This document shows, piece after piece, positions 43,420 through 51,525 of a stretch of 64,000 bases of DNA (its first letter is position 1; each line of letters begins with the position of its first letter). The DNA is taken from the NCBI RefSeq assembly GCF_040359615.1, contig NZ_CP132942.1, forward strand, positions 2,108,001 through 2,172,000, read 5' to 3'. The stretch is from Tunturibacter psychrotolerans (lineage in GTDB: Bacteria; Acidobacteriota; Terriglobia; Terriglobales; Acidobacteriaceae). The notes below the pieces were generated by a model, which was not told the DNA's origin, did not search any database, and saw nothing but the letters and a program-made list of their open reading frames with translations. The position numbers were made by a program, and so were the translations under genes.

Positions 43420-43938
43420 ATGAAGACAGTGATCTGTTTGATGGCGGTTGCGGCGGGGCTTGTGGGTACGCAGCTGGCTGTGGGCCAGGCGGCACCACCG
43501 GCGGGATCTACGGGGATGTGTAAGGACGGAACGTATTCGACAGCTGCGAGCAAGCAGGGCGCCTGCCGGGGTCACCAGGGCGTAAAGGAGTGGTATGCGG
43601 CCGCTCCGGCTGCGGCTGCTGCTCCGGCCGCTGCGGCGGCTGCACCGGTAGCGGCTGCGAAGACTGCGCCCGCTGCGGCAACATCTGCTGCTTCGACGAC
43701 CGCCACAAGCACGGCTGCGGCAGCGTCTGGAAAGCAGTCACCATCGCAGAGGGCAGCGGCTCTTCCGCAGGCCGCCGGTGGTGGACCAGGCCTAGTGTGG
43801 GTGAATACGTCGAGTAACGTCTATCACTGCTATGGGTCGGACTACTACGGGAAGACCAAGGCTGGGTCGTATATGTCTGAGGCGGATGCAAAGGCCAAGG
43901 GCGCTCATCCTGACCATGGAAAGGCCTGCAGCAAGTAG
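43420..43938 (+). CDS. Secreted DUF3761-domain protein
   Basis: The 172-residue product has a signal peptide (ICLMAVAAGLVGTQLAVG), a DUF3761-like motif (GMCKDGTYSTAASKQGACRG, with HQGVKEW), a long Ala-rich linker of about 60 residues, and a C-terminal module with VYHCYGSDYYGKTKAG and HPDHGKAC that resembles the small Cys-containing repeats found on secreted nuclease-like proteins. Cysteine pairs in both modules suggest disulfides outside the cytoplasm. Function unknown. Confidence 0.82.
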   Translation: MKTVICLMAVAAGLVGTQLAVGQAAPPAGSTGMCKDGTYSTAASKQGACRGHQGVKEWYAAAPAAAAAPAAAAAAPVAAAKTAPAAATSAASTTATSTAAAASGKQSPSQRAAALPQAAGGGPGLVWVNTSSNVYHCYGSDYYGKTKAGSYMSEADAKAKGAHPDHGKACSK

Positions 43939-43989
43939 TTCATTTGATAGCTGGATTTATCCAGCGCCTCTGATGCCGATGCTTTGGCT

Positions 43990-45012
43990 TCAGGGGCGCT
44001 GGTTGACTAAGCGGATCATCTCGAGGACGATGTCGCCGGAGATCTGGAGGGAGTGGGCGCTGATCTTGTCGATGGTGTCTTTGTCGGTGTGGTGGTAGCC
44101 GTCGGGCATGGCGTCGGTGGTGGGGCCGTAGTGGGCGTCGATCAGATCGAGGACGGGGACGCCGCGTGCCGCAAACGGTAGGTGGTCATCTTCTTCAGCC
44201 TCGCGGTATTTGAAGATGGAGGCGGAGTGGCCGGTGTTTTTGGCGGCGACTTTGAGCAGATCGAGCAGCCAGGGGGTGGAGTTCTCCACGTAGTCGATGT
44301 TGAGGTCCTTGTCGGCGATCATGTCGGCGACGAGGAGGGCTTTGATTTTGGTGAGGGTGCCGTCCTGCGACCACTTGGCGGCTAGGTGGCGGGTGCCGTA
44401 AAGGGAGTCGGAGTTGGACCAGGTTTTAACTGCCTCTTCGCCGTCGTCGAAGACGAGCCAGATGGAGTAGCCCTCGGGGGGGTGGGCGCGGAGGATGGTG
44501 CCGATCTCGATGAGCAGGGCAGAGGTGGCGGCGCCGTCGTTGGCTCCGTAGAAGTTGATGTCGCGGAGGGGATAGTTGGTCTCGTAGTGGCTGACGAGGA
44601 CGATGATGCCGTCCTTTTTGCCAGGATATTTGACGATGTAGTTGGTCATCGTCTGGAGACCGGCGGGGGTGGTGGCAGTGAAGGTGTCGGCGATGAAGTT
44701 GCCTTTGGCGGCTTCGGGGGCGAAGTGCTGTTTGAGGAACTCTTCGGCTTTGGCGTGGCCGGGAGAGCCGTTGAAGCGCTTGGGGGCTACGTCAAGGAGT
44801 TGTTTTGTGAGGGTGTAGGCGGCCTGTCCGCTGAACTGCGTGGTGACTGTTTTCTGGGCGTGGGCGATTGGCGCCAGAAGGATGAGCAGTACCACAACGG
44901 TAAGCGATAGATGACGTGATAGGAGAACTTCGGTCTTAGAGTTCAGGCACGGGGTAGACGGTTTTGTGGCGCAGCGGAGCCGTTGGGGATACAGATTCGT
45001 GGGAAGGATCAT
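43990..45012 (-). CDS. M28-family peptidase or glutaminyl cyclase-like metalloenzyme
   Basis: The 340-residue product has an internal hydrophobic signal (LSLTVVVLLILLAPIAHA) after a 35-residue leader. Zinc-binding and catalytic residues of the M28/glutaminyl cyclase fold are seen in LVSHYETN, YGANDGAATSALL, VFDDGEEAV and a late HHTDKDT. GANDGAA and FDDGEEA are closest to glutaminyl-peptide cyclotransferases. Its ATG overlaps the tatC stop (ATGA), so it is the third gene of the tat operon. Confidence 0.85.
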   Translation of the reverse strand: MILPTNLYPQRLRCATKPSTPCLNSKTEVLLSRHLSLTVVVLLILLAPIAHAQKTVTTQFSGQAAYTLTKQLLDVAPKRFNGSPGHAKAEEFLKQHFAPEAAKGNFIADTFTATTPAGLQTMTNYIVKYPGKKDGIIVLVSHYETNYPLRDINFYGANDGAATSALLIEIGTILRAHPPEGYSIWLVFDDGEEAVKTWSNSDSLYGTRHLAAKWSQDGTLTKIKALLVADMIADKDLNIDYVENSTPWLLDLLKVAAKNTGHSASIFKYREAEEDDHLPFAARGVPVLDLIDAHYGPTTDAMPDGYHHTDKDTIDKISAHSLQISGDIVLEMIRLVNQRP

Positions 45013-45797
45013 GCGGCTTTATTGGCCTCTTTGGCTTTGCGGCGCGACGGGTGAACGAAAAATGCGACACCCACGCCGAGGAAATAGAGCACGAGCATGG
45101 GACTTGCGAAGAGGATCATGCTGAAGGGATCGGGCAGGGGGCAGATGATGGCCGAGATGAGGAAGATGACGAGGATCGCGTAGCGGATGTGTTTGAGCAG
45201 GAACTTGGCGTCGACGATGCCGAAGAGGGAGAGAAAAAATATGAGGATCGGCAGTTCGAAACAGATGCCCAGACCGAGGATTACGGCCAGGAAGAACTGG
45301 GTGTAGTCCTCGATGGTCAGAATGGGATTGAACTTTTTGCCGAAGTCGAGAACGAGGACTTTGATGGCGCCGGGAAGGACCCAGTGGTAGCCGAACCATG
45401 CTCCCGCGAGGAAGAGCCCGATGGTTGCGGCCATGAACGGGACGACGTAGCGCTTCTCGTTGGCGTACATGCCGGGCGAGATGAAGAGCCACAGCTGGTA
45501 GAGGATGAAGGGAGATGCGAGGATCGCTCCACCGAGCAGGGCGGTCTTGAGATAGAGATTGAGGCCGTCGGTGGGATGGGTGAAGTTGAGGGCGATATGG
45601 AGGTCATCTAGGGGCTTCTGGACGAAGCCGTAGAGACGCTCGTGAAAGGCGTAGGCAACGGCAAATCCAATCAGCAGATAAACAGTGGCATGGATGAGGC
45701 GCTTGCGGAGCTCGGTGAGGTGCTCCATCAGGCTCATGCCGGGGAGATCGGCGCGGTCGGTGACTGCGGCTCGGACGCTGTCGACAAGATCAGCCAT
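45009..45797 (-). CDS. tatC: Twin-arginine translocase subunit TatC
   Basis: The 262-residue, six-helix protein is the receptor of the Tat export system. Family features: MEHLTELRKRLIHA in the N-terminal loop, SPFILYQLWLFISPGMYANEKR, and FGLGICFELP-type sequence (LGLGICFELPILIFFL). It overlaps the upstream tatA/B gene by 8 bases and the downstream peptidase by 4. Confidence 0.97.
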   Translation of the reverse strand: MADLVDSVRAAVTDRADLPGMSLMEHLTELRKRLIHATVYLLIGFAVAYAFHERLYGFVQKPLDDLHIALNFTHPTDGLNLYLKTALLGGAILASPFILYQLWLFISPGMYANEKRYVVPFMAATIGLFLAGAWFGYHWVLPGAIKVLVLDFGKKFNPILTIEDYTQFFLAVILGLGICFELPILIFFLSLFGIVDAKFLLKHIRYAILVIFLISAIICPLPDPFSMILFASPMLVLYFLGVGVAFFVHPSRRKAKEANKAA

Positions 45798-46326
45798 GCT
45801 GAGTGGCCTCGCTGGCGGCTACTTCGCTGACTGATTCTGATTCGGCCGTGTGGGGGATGGAGTTGAGGACAGGGGAGAGGGCCGAGTTGCTGACGGGAAG
45901 ACCGGTCGAGGGTGGCATGAGATTGAGGTCGCCGGAGGTGGCGATGGGAAGGGGGGACGGGGATGGAGGCGCCGTCTGCGGGTGGTCTTCCACCAGCTCC
46001 TGAGTGAGCTGGGCGATCCGTTCGGGAGTGACGTCTGATTCTGATGCGGAGTCTGCTGTGAGTGCGGGGGGTGCGATGGTATTTTCTCCAGCGGAGATTG
46101 CGGGGGTCACGGGAGCGGCGGCCTCCATGGCAGCGATCTTCTTGCGCTGCTCCTCCTGGTCGGCGACGCGGAGTTCGTCTTCCATTTGCATGCGGAACTC
46201 ATTGGAGGCGCGGCGAAACTCTCCCATGAGTTTTCCGAGTTGGCGGGCGAGTTCGGGCAGCTTCTTCGGGCCGAAGAGAAGCAGGGCGAGGAAGAAGATG
46301 ACGGCGCTGTCCTGAAAGCTAGGCAT
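45790..46326 (-). CDS. Tat translocase subunit TatA/TatB
   Basis: The 178-residue protein has a short N-terminal helix (AVIFFLALLLFGPKKLPELAR) with the FGPKKLPE hinge, an amphipathic helix and a long Pro/Ser-rich tail. The length and Glu-rich amphipathic part suggest TatB, but only one such gene is present here, so it could serve as a TatA/B. It opens the operon with tatC. Confidence 0.93.
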   Translation of the reverse strand: MPSFQDSAVIFFLALLLFGPKKLPELARQLGKLMGEFRRASNEFRMQMEDELRVADQEEQRKKIAAMEAAAPVTPAISAGENTIAPPALTADSASESDVTPERIAQLTQELVEDHPQTAPPSPSPLPIATSGDLNLMPPSTGLPVSNSALSPVLNSIPHTAESESVSEVAASEATQHG

Positions 46327-46505
46327 AAGTCAGTCCCATGATACGGCTTACGAGTGGACGGAACAAATGGATGGAGGGCGTTGAGGCTGATAAAATCGCT
46401 GGGGTAGGGCAGCAGGATGATTTGAAGAAAGACGCATCGTCTGAATATGGATTGCGTCTAATTGTGAACGAGCGATCGAACTGGTCGCGAGTAGCGAAGT
46501 GGTAG

Positions 46506-46663
46506 GAGTTGCAACACCCCCGTGGGTTGGGTGGCGGCTTGAAGGAGCCGGCACAGTGAATCTACTGCAACTCAAGCAGTGCATGCTTTCAACATCCCCG
46601 TCTCGAAGGCGAACGATGGTATCGGCTGAAGCCGCTACCTGACGACCTTGTGAGACTGAAGGC
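46506..46663 (+). promoter_or_regulatory. nadA-motif (NAD+-I) riboswitch, tandem aptamers
   Basis: The 345-base gap before nadA holds two related structured units. Unit 1 (46506-46573) has a 7-base closing stem GAGTTGC/GCAACTC, then CAACACCCCCGTGGGTTGGG, an inner CGGCT/AGCCG hairpin and GTGAATCTACTG. Unit 2 (about 46585-46663) repeats the pattern CAACATCCCCGTCTC ... GAGACTGAAGG, with outer stem GCTTTC/GAAGGC. This matches what I remember of the nadA motif, an NAD+ riboswitch class known from Acidobacteriota. The 3' strand of the second outer stem overlaps the nadA ribosome site (GGCGGAG), so ligand binding should hide it and lower NadA when NAD+ is high. The rest of the gap (46327-46505) shows nothing I can name. 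Confidence 0.88.
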
Positions 46664-46671
46664 GGAGTACT

Positions 46672-47826
46672 TTGAACGGACTATTGGAGATCGCAACGGC
46701 TGACGCCGTGGCGGAGAATGTTGCAGACTCGTGTTCCTTAGATCACTACCTTGCGCAACCAGACCATACGATGGATGCCCGGATCGCTGCGGCTCGGGAG
46801 AAACTTGGCACGGATGTGGTTCTGCTGGGGCATCACTATCAGCGTGATGAAGTGATTCGGTTCGCTGACTTTACCGGCGACAGCTACAAGCTCTCGAAGG
46901 TTGCCTCCGAGACAAATGCGAAGTACATGCTGTTTTGTGGTGTGCACTTTATGGCTGAGACAGCGGATGTGCTGGCGCGACCCTGGCAGCAGGTGATTTT
47001 GCCGGATTTGAATGCGGGCTGCTCGATGGCGGATATGGCGGAGATCGGGCAGGTGGAAGACTGTTGGGATTCGCTGGAACGTGCAGGGCTGACAGATGAA
47101 GTCGTTGGTAGTCTGATTCCGCTGACGTATATGAACTCGGCTGCGGCGATCAAGGCTTTTTGCGGCGAGCGAGGCGGGTTGGTTTGCACCTCGTCAAATG
47201 CTCGCGGGGCATTTGAGTGGGCGTTCGCGCGCGGCAGCAAGATTTTGTTTCTTCCTGATCAGCACCTTGGACGCAATACTGCGTTTGCGATGGGGATTCC
47301 GTTGAGCGAGATGGTGGTCTGGGATCCTTATCAGATCAACGGCGGATTGAGCCCGGATCGGTTGAAGGCAGCAAAGGTGATTCTGTGGAAGGGACACTGT
47401 TCGGTGCATCAACGGTTTTTGCCGGAGCATGTCGATCGCGTGCGCCGGGAGGAGCCTGGAATGCAGGTGATTGTTCATCCGGAGTGCCGTTGGGAGGTTT
47501 GCCAGAAGGCAGACGACGTGGGTTCGACGGAGCATATTATTCAGGCGATTGAGCGCGCTCCTGAGGGTTCTAGCTTCGCCGTGGGGACGGAGATTCATCT
47601 GGTCAACCGTTTGGCCAAGCGGTTTGCCCCGCTGGGTAAGCGGGTGATTACGCTCGATGACTCGGGATGTTTGTGCACAACGATGTACCGGATTTCGCCG
47701 CAGCATTTGGCATGGGCTTTGGAGAATCTTGTCGAGGGAAAGGTTGTGAATCGCATCAAGGTGGACGATGATGTGAAGCAATGGGCGCATGTAGCGCTCG
47801 ACAGAATGCTGGAGATCAGAGTTTGA
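46672..47826 (+). CDS. nadA: Quinolinate synthase
   Basis: The 384-residue 4Fe-4S enzyme condenses iminoaspartate with dihydroxyacetone phosphate to quinolinate. Motifs: VVLLGHHYQRDEVI, FCGVHFMAETADVL, LPDLNAGCSMAD, CTSSNARG, and WKGHCSVHQRF, with cluster Cys in FCGVHF, AGCS-type and SGCLCT positions. The TTG start sits 4 bases after GGAG; an in-frame ATG near codon 32 is less likely because the riboswitch ends at this site. DUF2203 follows with an overlap. Confidence 0.97.
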   Translation: MNGLLEIATADAVAENVADSCSLDHYLAQPDHTMDARIAAAREKLGTDVVLLGHHYQRDEVIRFADFTGDSYKLSKVASETNAKYMLFCGVHFMAETADVLARPWQQVILPDLNAGCSMADMAEIGQVEDCWDSLERAGLTDEVVGSLIPLTYMNSAAAIKAFCGERGGLVCTSSNARGAFEWAFARGSKILFLPDQHLGRNTAFAMGIPLSEMVVWDPYQINGGLSPDRLKAAKVILWKGHCSVHQRFLPEHVDRVRREEPGMQVIVHPECRWEVCQKADDVGSTEHIIQAIERAPEGSSFAVGTEIHLVNRLAKRFAPLGKRVITLDDSGCLCTTMYRISPQHLAWALENLVEGKVVNRIKVDDDVKQWAHVALDRMLEIRV

Positions 47827-48254
47827 ACAAGACGTTTACGTTGGGCGAGGCACAGACGCTGTTGCCAGTAGTAGAGGCTCTGCTAAGGAAGGCACAGGAA
47901 GCACAGGTCCGGGCCGAGGAGCTCGAGTACGAGATGCAGCAGTTGAGTCACAGGATTTTTCTGTCTGGCGGCATGCATGTGGATGTGAGTGTTGCCGCCC
48001 GGCGCCGGGCAGAGCGCGATAAGGCTGTGCAGTCGGGCAGGGATACGCTGGCGGAGATCGATTCGATTGGGGTCCAGGTAAAGGATCTCGAGCAGGGGCT
48101 GCTGGACTTTCCTTACGTGATGGATGGGAAGACGGTTCTGCTTTGCTGGAAGCTTGGCGAACCGGCGATTACCCACTGGCACACGGAGGAAGAGGGGTTC
48201 GCGGGGCGAAAACCTTTGGATTCGAGATTTGGGAAGACGGAGCGGTTGAACTAG
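47823..48254 (+). CDS. DUF2203 family protein
   Basis: The 143-residue cytoplasmic protein matches DUF2203: NKTFTLGEAQTLLPVVEALL, a coiled-coil helix, then IGVQVKDLEQGLLDFPYVMDGKTVLLCWKLG-type sequence and the EPAITHWH...GFAGRKPL end. The role is unknown. The TTG start overlaps the nadA stop (TTGA), so it is translated with nadA and shares its riboswitch control. A longer upstream frame inside nadA is rejected. Confidence 0.88.
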   Translation: MNKTFTLGEAQTLLPVVEALLRKAQEAQVRAEELEYEMQQLSHRIFLSGGMHVDVSVAARRRAERDKAVQSGRDTLAEIDSIGVQVKDLEQGLLDFPYVMDGKTVLLCWKLGEPAITHWHTEEEGFAGRKPLDSRFGKTERLN

Positions 48255-48322
48255 CGGGTGGGCGGCCACTTGTGGATAACTAGATCTATTGAACGATAAT
48301 CTTTATCGTTTATACTCGCCTC

Positions 48323-48751
48323 ATGTCGGTGGACGAGGCCAGGTCGTTTCGTGAGGTTTGGCAGAAGAACGGGGATCGCGGCGACGCACCAACGGCAGGT
48401 CTTGTACGAAGTGATGAAGACAATGCATGGCCATCCGAGTCCGGAAGAGGTTTATGCGCAGGTGAGGAAGAGGGTGCCGGCTATCTCGCTGGCTACCGTC
48501 TACAAAAACATACATTTATTTGTGGAGAGCGGCGTCTTCCGCGAAGTGAGCATGCATCATGGCTCGCTGCGGGTGAAGATGAATGATGAATCGCATCACC
48601 GCATGGTGTGCTCCAAGTGTAAGGCGATTGCCGACATGGAGAAAAAGAACTCGGGTTGGCTTCGCAGCACGACAAACTGCCCGGTGGCTTTCTGGTGGAG
48701 CGGTATGCAGTGGATGTGATTGGCATTTGTGCGAAGTGCCAACAGGCATAG
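48323..48751 (+). pseudogene. perR: PerR/Fur-family peroxide regulator interrupted by two frameshifts
   Basis: Read in three pieces, this is a PerR-like regulator of about 142 residues. The ATG at 48323 opens the N-terminus (MSVDEARSFREV); near 48371-48378 a GGGG run shifts the frame, after which ATHQRQVLYEVM, GHPSPEEVY and SLATVYKNIHLF, the winged-helix, are read. Near 48642-48650 an AAAAA run shifts back, giving LPGGFLVERYAV and ICAKCQQA with the second Cys pair. Net frame change is zero. The metal motif reads SHHRMVCSKC, with Arg where a regulatory His is usual. It precedes katA, a classical PerR target. Sequencing error, recoding at the A run or true loss are all possible. Confidence 0.8.
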
Positions 48752-48783
48752 GGCGATTTTCTTAACAACTGTAGAGGTGATCT

Positions 48784-50277
48784 ATGGCAGAAGACTTGAA
48801 GAGTAAGCAAATGACTACCGATGCCGGGCGACCGGTTGGCGATAACCAGAACTCCATTACGGTGGGTAATCGTGGGCCGATCGTGTTTGAAGACTATCTG
48901 CTGTTTGAAAAGATGGCGCACTTCAATCGTGAGCGTGTGCCTGAGCGCGTGGTTCATGCGAAGGGCTCGGCGGCGCATGGCACGTTTACGTGCACCCATC
49001 CTGACATGGCGAAGTACACGACTGCGAAGGTTTTTGAGAAGGGCAAGAAGACCCCGACGTTCCTCCGGTTTTCGACTGTTGGCGGGGAGAAGGGATCTGC
49101 CGACTCCGAGCGCGATCCGCGTGGGTTTGCGTTGAAGTTCTACACGGAAGAGGGCAACTGGGATCTGGTGGGAAACAATACGCCGGTGTTTTTCATCCGC
49201 GATCCTTTGAAGTTCTCGGATTTTATTCATACGCAGAAGCGTGATCCAGAGACAAATCTGAAGTCGCCGAAGATGATGTGGGATTTCTGGTCGCTTTCGC
49301 CGGAGAGCCTGCACCAAGTGACGATTCTGTTTTCGGACCGTGGCACTCCCGACGGCTATCGCCACATGAATGGATACGGCAGCCACACGTTTTCGCTGAT
49401 CAATGCAAAGAACGAGTTGTTTTATGTGAAGTATCACTTCAAGACGAAGCAGGGGATTAAGAACTTCACTCGCGAAGAGGCCGACCACATGAAGTCTGTG
49501 GATATGGATCACTCGCAGAGCGATCTCTTTCATTCGATCGAGAAGGGTGACTTCCCGAAGTGGACGGTGCAGATTCAGATTATGCCGGAGGCTGAGGCAG
49601 AGACTTACCACATCAATCCGTTTGACCTGACGAAGGTGTGGCCTCACGCGGACTATCCCGTGATCGAGATCGGCGAATTGGAGTTAAACCGGAATCCGGT
49701 GAACTACTTTGCTGAGGTCGAGCAGGCGGCGTTCGATCCGAAGAATGTTGCTCCAGGCATGGGCTTTTCGCCGGACAAGATGCTGCAGGGGCGGTTGATC
49801 AGCTATCCGGATGCGCACCGGTATCGCATTGGAGTGAACTACAATTTGCTTCCGATCAATGAGCCGAAGTGTCCCTACAGCACGTACAACCGAGATGGCA
49901 GCATGCGCTTCGGTGAGAACGGCGGCAATGGTCCGAACTACGAGCCGAACAGCTTTGGCGGTCCGACGCAGGATAAGAAGTACCTTGAGCGTCCTGTGAC
50001 CTACAACACGGCGACTGTGGGTAGGTACGACCATCGCGAGCATGATGGCGACTATTACACGCAGCCGGGTAACCTGTTCCGTCTGATGACGCCGGATGCT
50101 CAGGAAAGGCTGTGCGGAAACATTGGAGCCGGTCTGGGTCAGGTTGAGACGCGGATCCAGGACCTGCAGATCAATCACTTCTACAAGTGCGATCCGAAGT
50201 ACGGCGAAGGTGTCGCCAAGGCTATTGGACGCAAGATTGAGGATATTGTGAGGAAAGAAGAGCTGGTTCATGCATAA
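48784..50277 (+). CDS. katA: Monofunctional heme catalase
   Basis: The 497-residue clade 3-type catalase breaks down hydrogen peroxide. The catalytic His is in [12 protein letters not shown], the Asn region in [14 protein letters not shown], the heme-binding Tyr in [13 protein letters not shown]. An AGGTGAT precedes the ATG closely. It lies 32 bases after the frameshifted perR, so the two may form one transcript; if PerR is lost, this gene would be unrepressed. Confidence 0.97.
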   Translation: MAEDLKSKQMTTDAGRPVGDNQNSITVGNRGPIVFEDYLLFEKMAHFNRERVPERVVHAKGSAAHGTFTCTHPDMAKYTTAKVFEKGKKTPTFLRFSTVGGEKGSADSERDPRGFALKFYTEEGNWDLVGNNTPVFFIRDPLKFSDFIHTQKRDPETNLKSPKMMWDFWSLSPESLHQVTILFSDRGTPDGYRHMNGYGSHTFSLINAKNELFYVKYHFKTKQGIKNFTREEADHMKSVDMDHSQSDLFHSIEKGDFPKWTVQIQIMPEAEAETYHINPFDLTKVWPHADYPVIEIGELELNRNPVNYFAEVEQAAFDPKNVAPGMGFSPDKMLQGRLISYPDAHRYRIGVNYNLLPINEPKCPYSTYNRDGSMRFGENGGNGPNYEPNSFGGPTQDKKYLERPVTYNTATVGRYDHREHDGDYYTQPGNLFRLMTPDAQERLCGNIGAGLGQVETRIQDLQINHFYKCDPKYGEGVAKAIGRKIEDIVRKEELVHA

Positions 50278-50296
50278 GTAACTGATTGTGTTACGT

Positions 50297-50329
50297 AAAA
50301 AGAGCGGCCCTTTGCGGGCCGCTCTTTTT
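50297..50329. terminator. Bidirectional terminator after katA
   Basis: A 14-base perfect stem (AAAAAGAGCGGCCC and its complement) with a 5-base loop TTTGC and A/T tracts at both ends lies 19 bases after katA and 17 bases from the end of the convergent peptidase gene. Confidence 0.92.
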
Positions 50330-50346
50330 GTTCACTGAAAGCCGAT

Positions 50347-51444
50347 TCAGCTTACGGGCGGGTGTGCGTTCAAGGGCGGAGGCCCGGTGGGGTTGGAGTC
50401 GGGTCTGCGGCCTGGATTCCATTCGGGCTTCCAGTCGGAGTCGGCGAGCCAACGGATGGGATTGATCATCGAGGCGATGGCGTTGGTCATGTGGCTGAAG
50501 TCGATGGTGCGGATCTCGTCGCTGGGCTGGTGATAGTCCTTGTGGAGACCGTAGCTGGAGACGGTTTGAGCGATGATCCCTTGCTGGGCTAGTGCGTAGT
50601 TGTCGGAACGGCGGAAGAAGTTCTCTTTGGGGTGAGGGTCATTGACCAGGTGGGCACCGTGTTTCGCCAGTTCAGGGCCAAGATTCGAGCGATCGAAGCC
50701 GGTGAGCCAAAGGGTTCCTGTGGGGACTGCAGGGTCGGGGCGGCCGATCATCTCGAACTCGAGGTTGGCGACGATGCTGGTGAGGGGGACTGGAGGATGC
50801 GCGAGGAATGCTCGGTTGCCAAAGCCACCGAGTTCTTCAGAGCCGAAGAGAGCGAAGACGATGGTTCGCTTCGGGTGCGGGCCAGTGGCGAGAATGTGGG
50901 CTAGTGTCAGTACGGCTGTGGTGCCGGAGGCGTCGTCGTCTGCTCCGTTGTAGTTGGTGTCACCAGAGGAGTTGGCGGGACCGATACCGAGATGATCGAG
51001 ATGCGCAGTGAGGAGGATGACCTCGTTGGGAGAGGTGGTTCCCCGCAGGATGGCGATTGCGTTCCAGGTCTCTTTTCGTGGGATGTCCTGGAATTTTGCG
51101 ATGCGCTGCTGGGTTCGTGCGGGAAGAGGGACGGGGAGGGTTGACTTTTGGAGGAAGGTGCCGTTATCTCCGCCGGGTTCGAGGCCGAGGGATTGGAGCT
51201 GAGAGGCGACGAAGAGGGCTGCAATGTGCTCGTCGCGTGTGGCTGAGCCGCGGCCGTGTAGTTCGTCGTCGGCGAGGAAGTTCATATCTGCGTGAACTTC
51301 CTGTTGCAGAGTGGCGGAGGGAGATGCTGTTTGCTTGGCTGCTGCGTCGAAGGAGTGGGCCTGTGACGCTTGAGACTTGAAGGGAAGAGTCAGGAGCAGG
51401 GTTGCGGCTAAAGGCAGAGAATATAAAAGCTTCGAGAGATACAT
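50347..51444 (-). CDS. Secreted M28-family zinc peptidase
   Basis: The 365-residue product has a signal peptide (LYSLPLAATLLLTLPFKSQA) and the M28 aminopeptidase pattern with metal ligands in TAHLDHLG, NGADDDASGT, ALFGSEELGG and a late DYHQPSDE. It probably trims peptides in the periplasm or outside. A Pro-rich C-terminal tail of about 25 residues follows the catalytic domain. AAT-rich DNA upstream, single gene. Confidence 0.92.
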   Translation of the reverse strand: MYLSKLLYSLPLAATLLLTLPFKSQASQAHSFDAAAKQTASPSATLQQEVHADMNFLADDELHGRGSATRDEHIAALFVASQLQSLGLEPGGDNGTFLQKSTLPVPLPARTQQRIAKFQDIPRKETWNAIAILRGTTSPNEVILLTAHLDHLGIGPANSSGDTNYNGADDDASGTTAVLTLAHILATGPHPKRTIVFALFGSEELGGFGNRAFLAHPPVPLTSIVANLEFEMIGRPDPAVPTGTLWLTGFDRSNLGPELAKHGAHLVNDPHPKENFFRRSDNYALAQQGIIAQTVSSYGLHKDYHQPSDEIRTIDFSHMTNAIASMINPIRWLADSDWKPEWNPGRRPDSNPTGPPPLNAHPPVS

Positions 51445-51525
51445 TGCGGAAATTATAGAAGAACCTTCAATGAATTAATTCCGTGTTGCCTGTGTCTGCT
51501 GCGAAGATAGAGGAAAAGGGGTTCG

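Noticed and set aside
47781-47822. Longer N-terminus for the DUF2203 gene inside nadA
   Set aside because: The added residues do not fit the family start, whereas the TTG overlapping the nadA stop gives the expected N-terminus.
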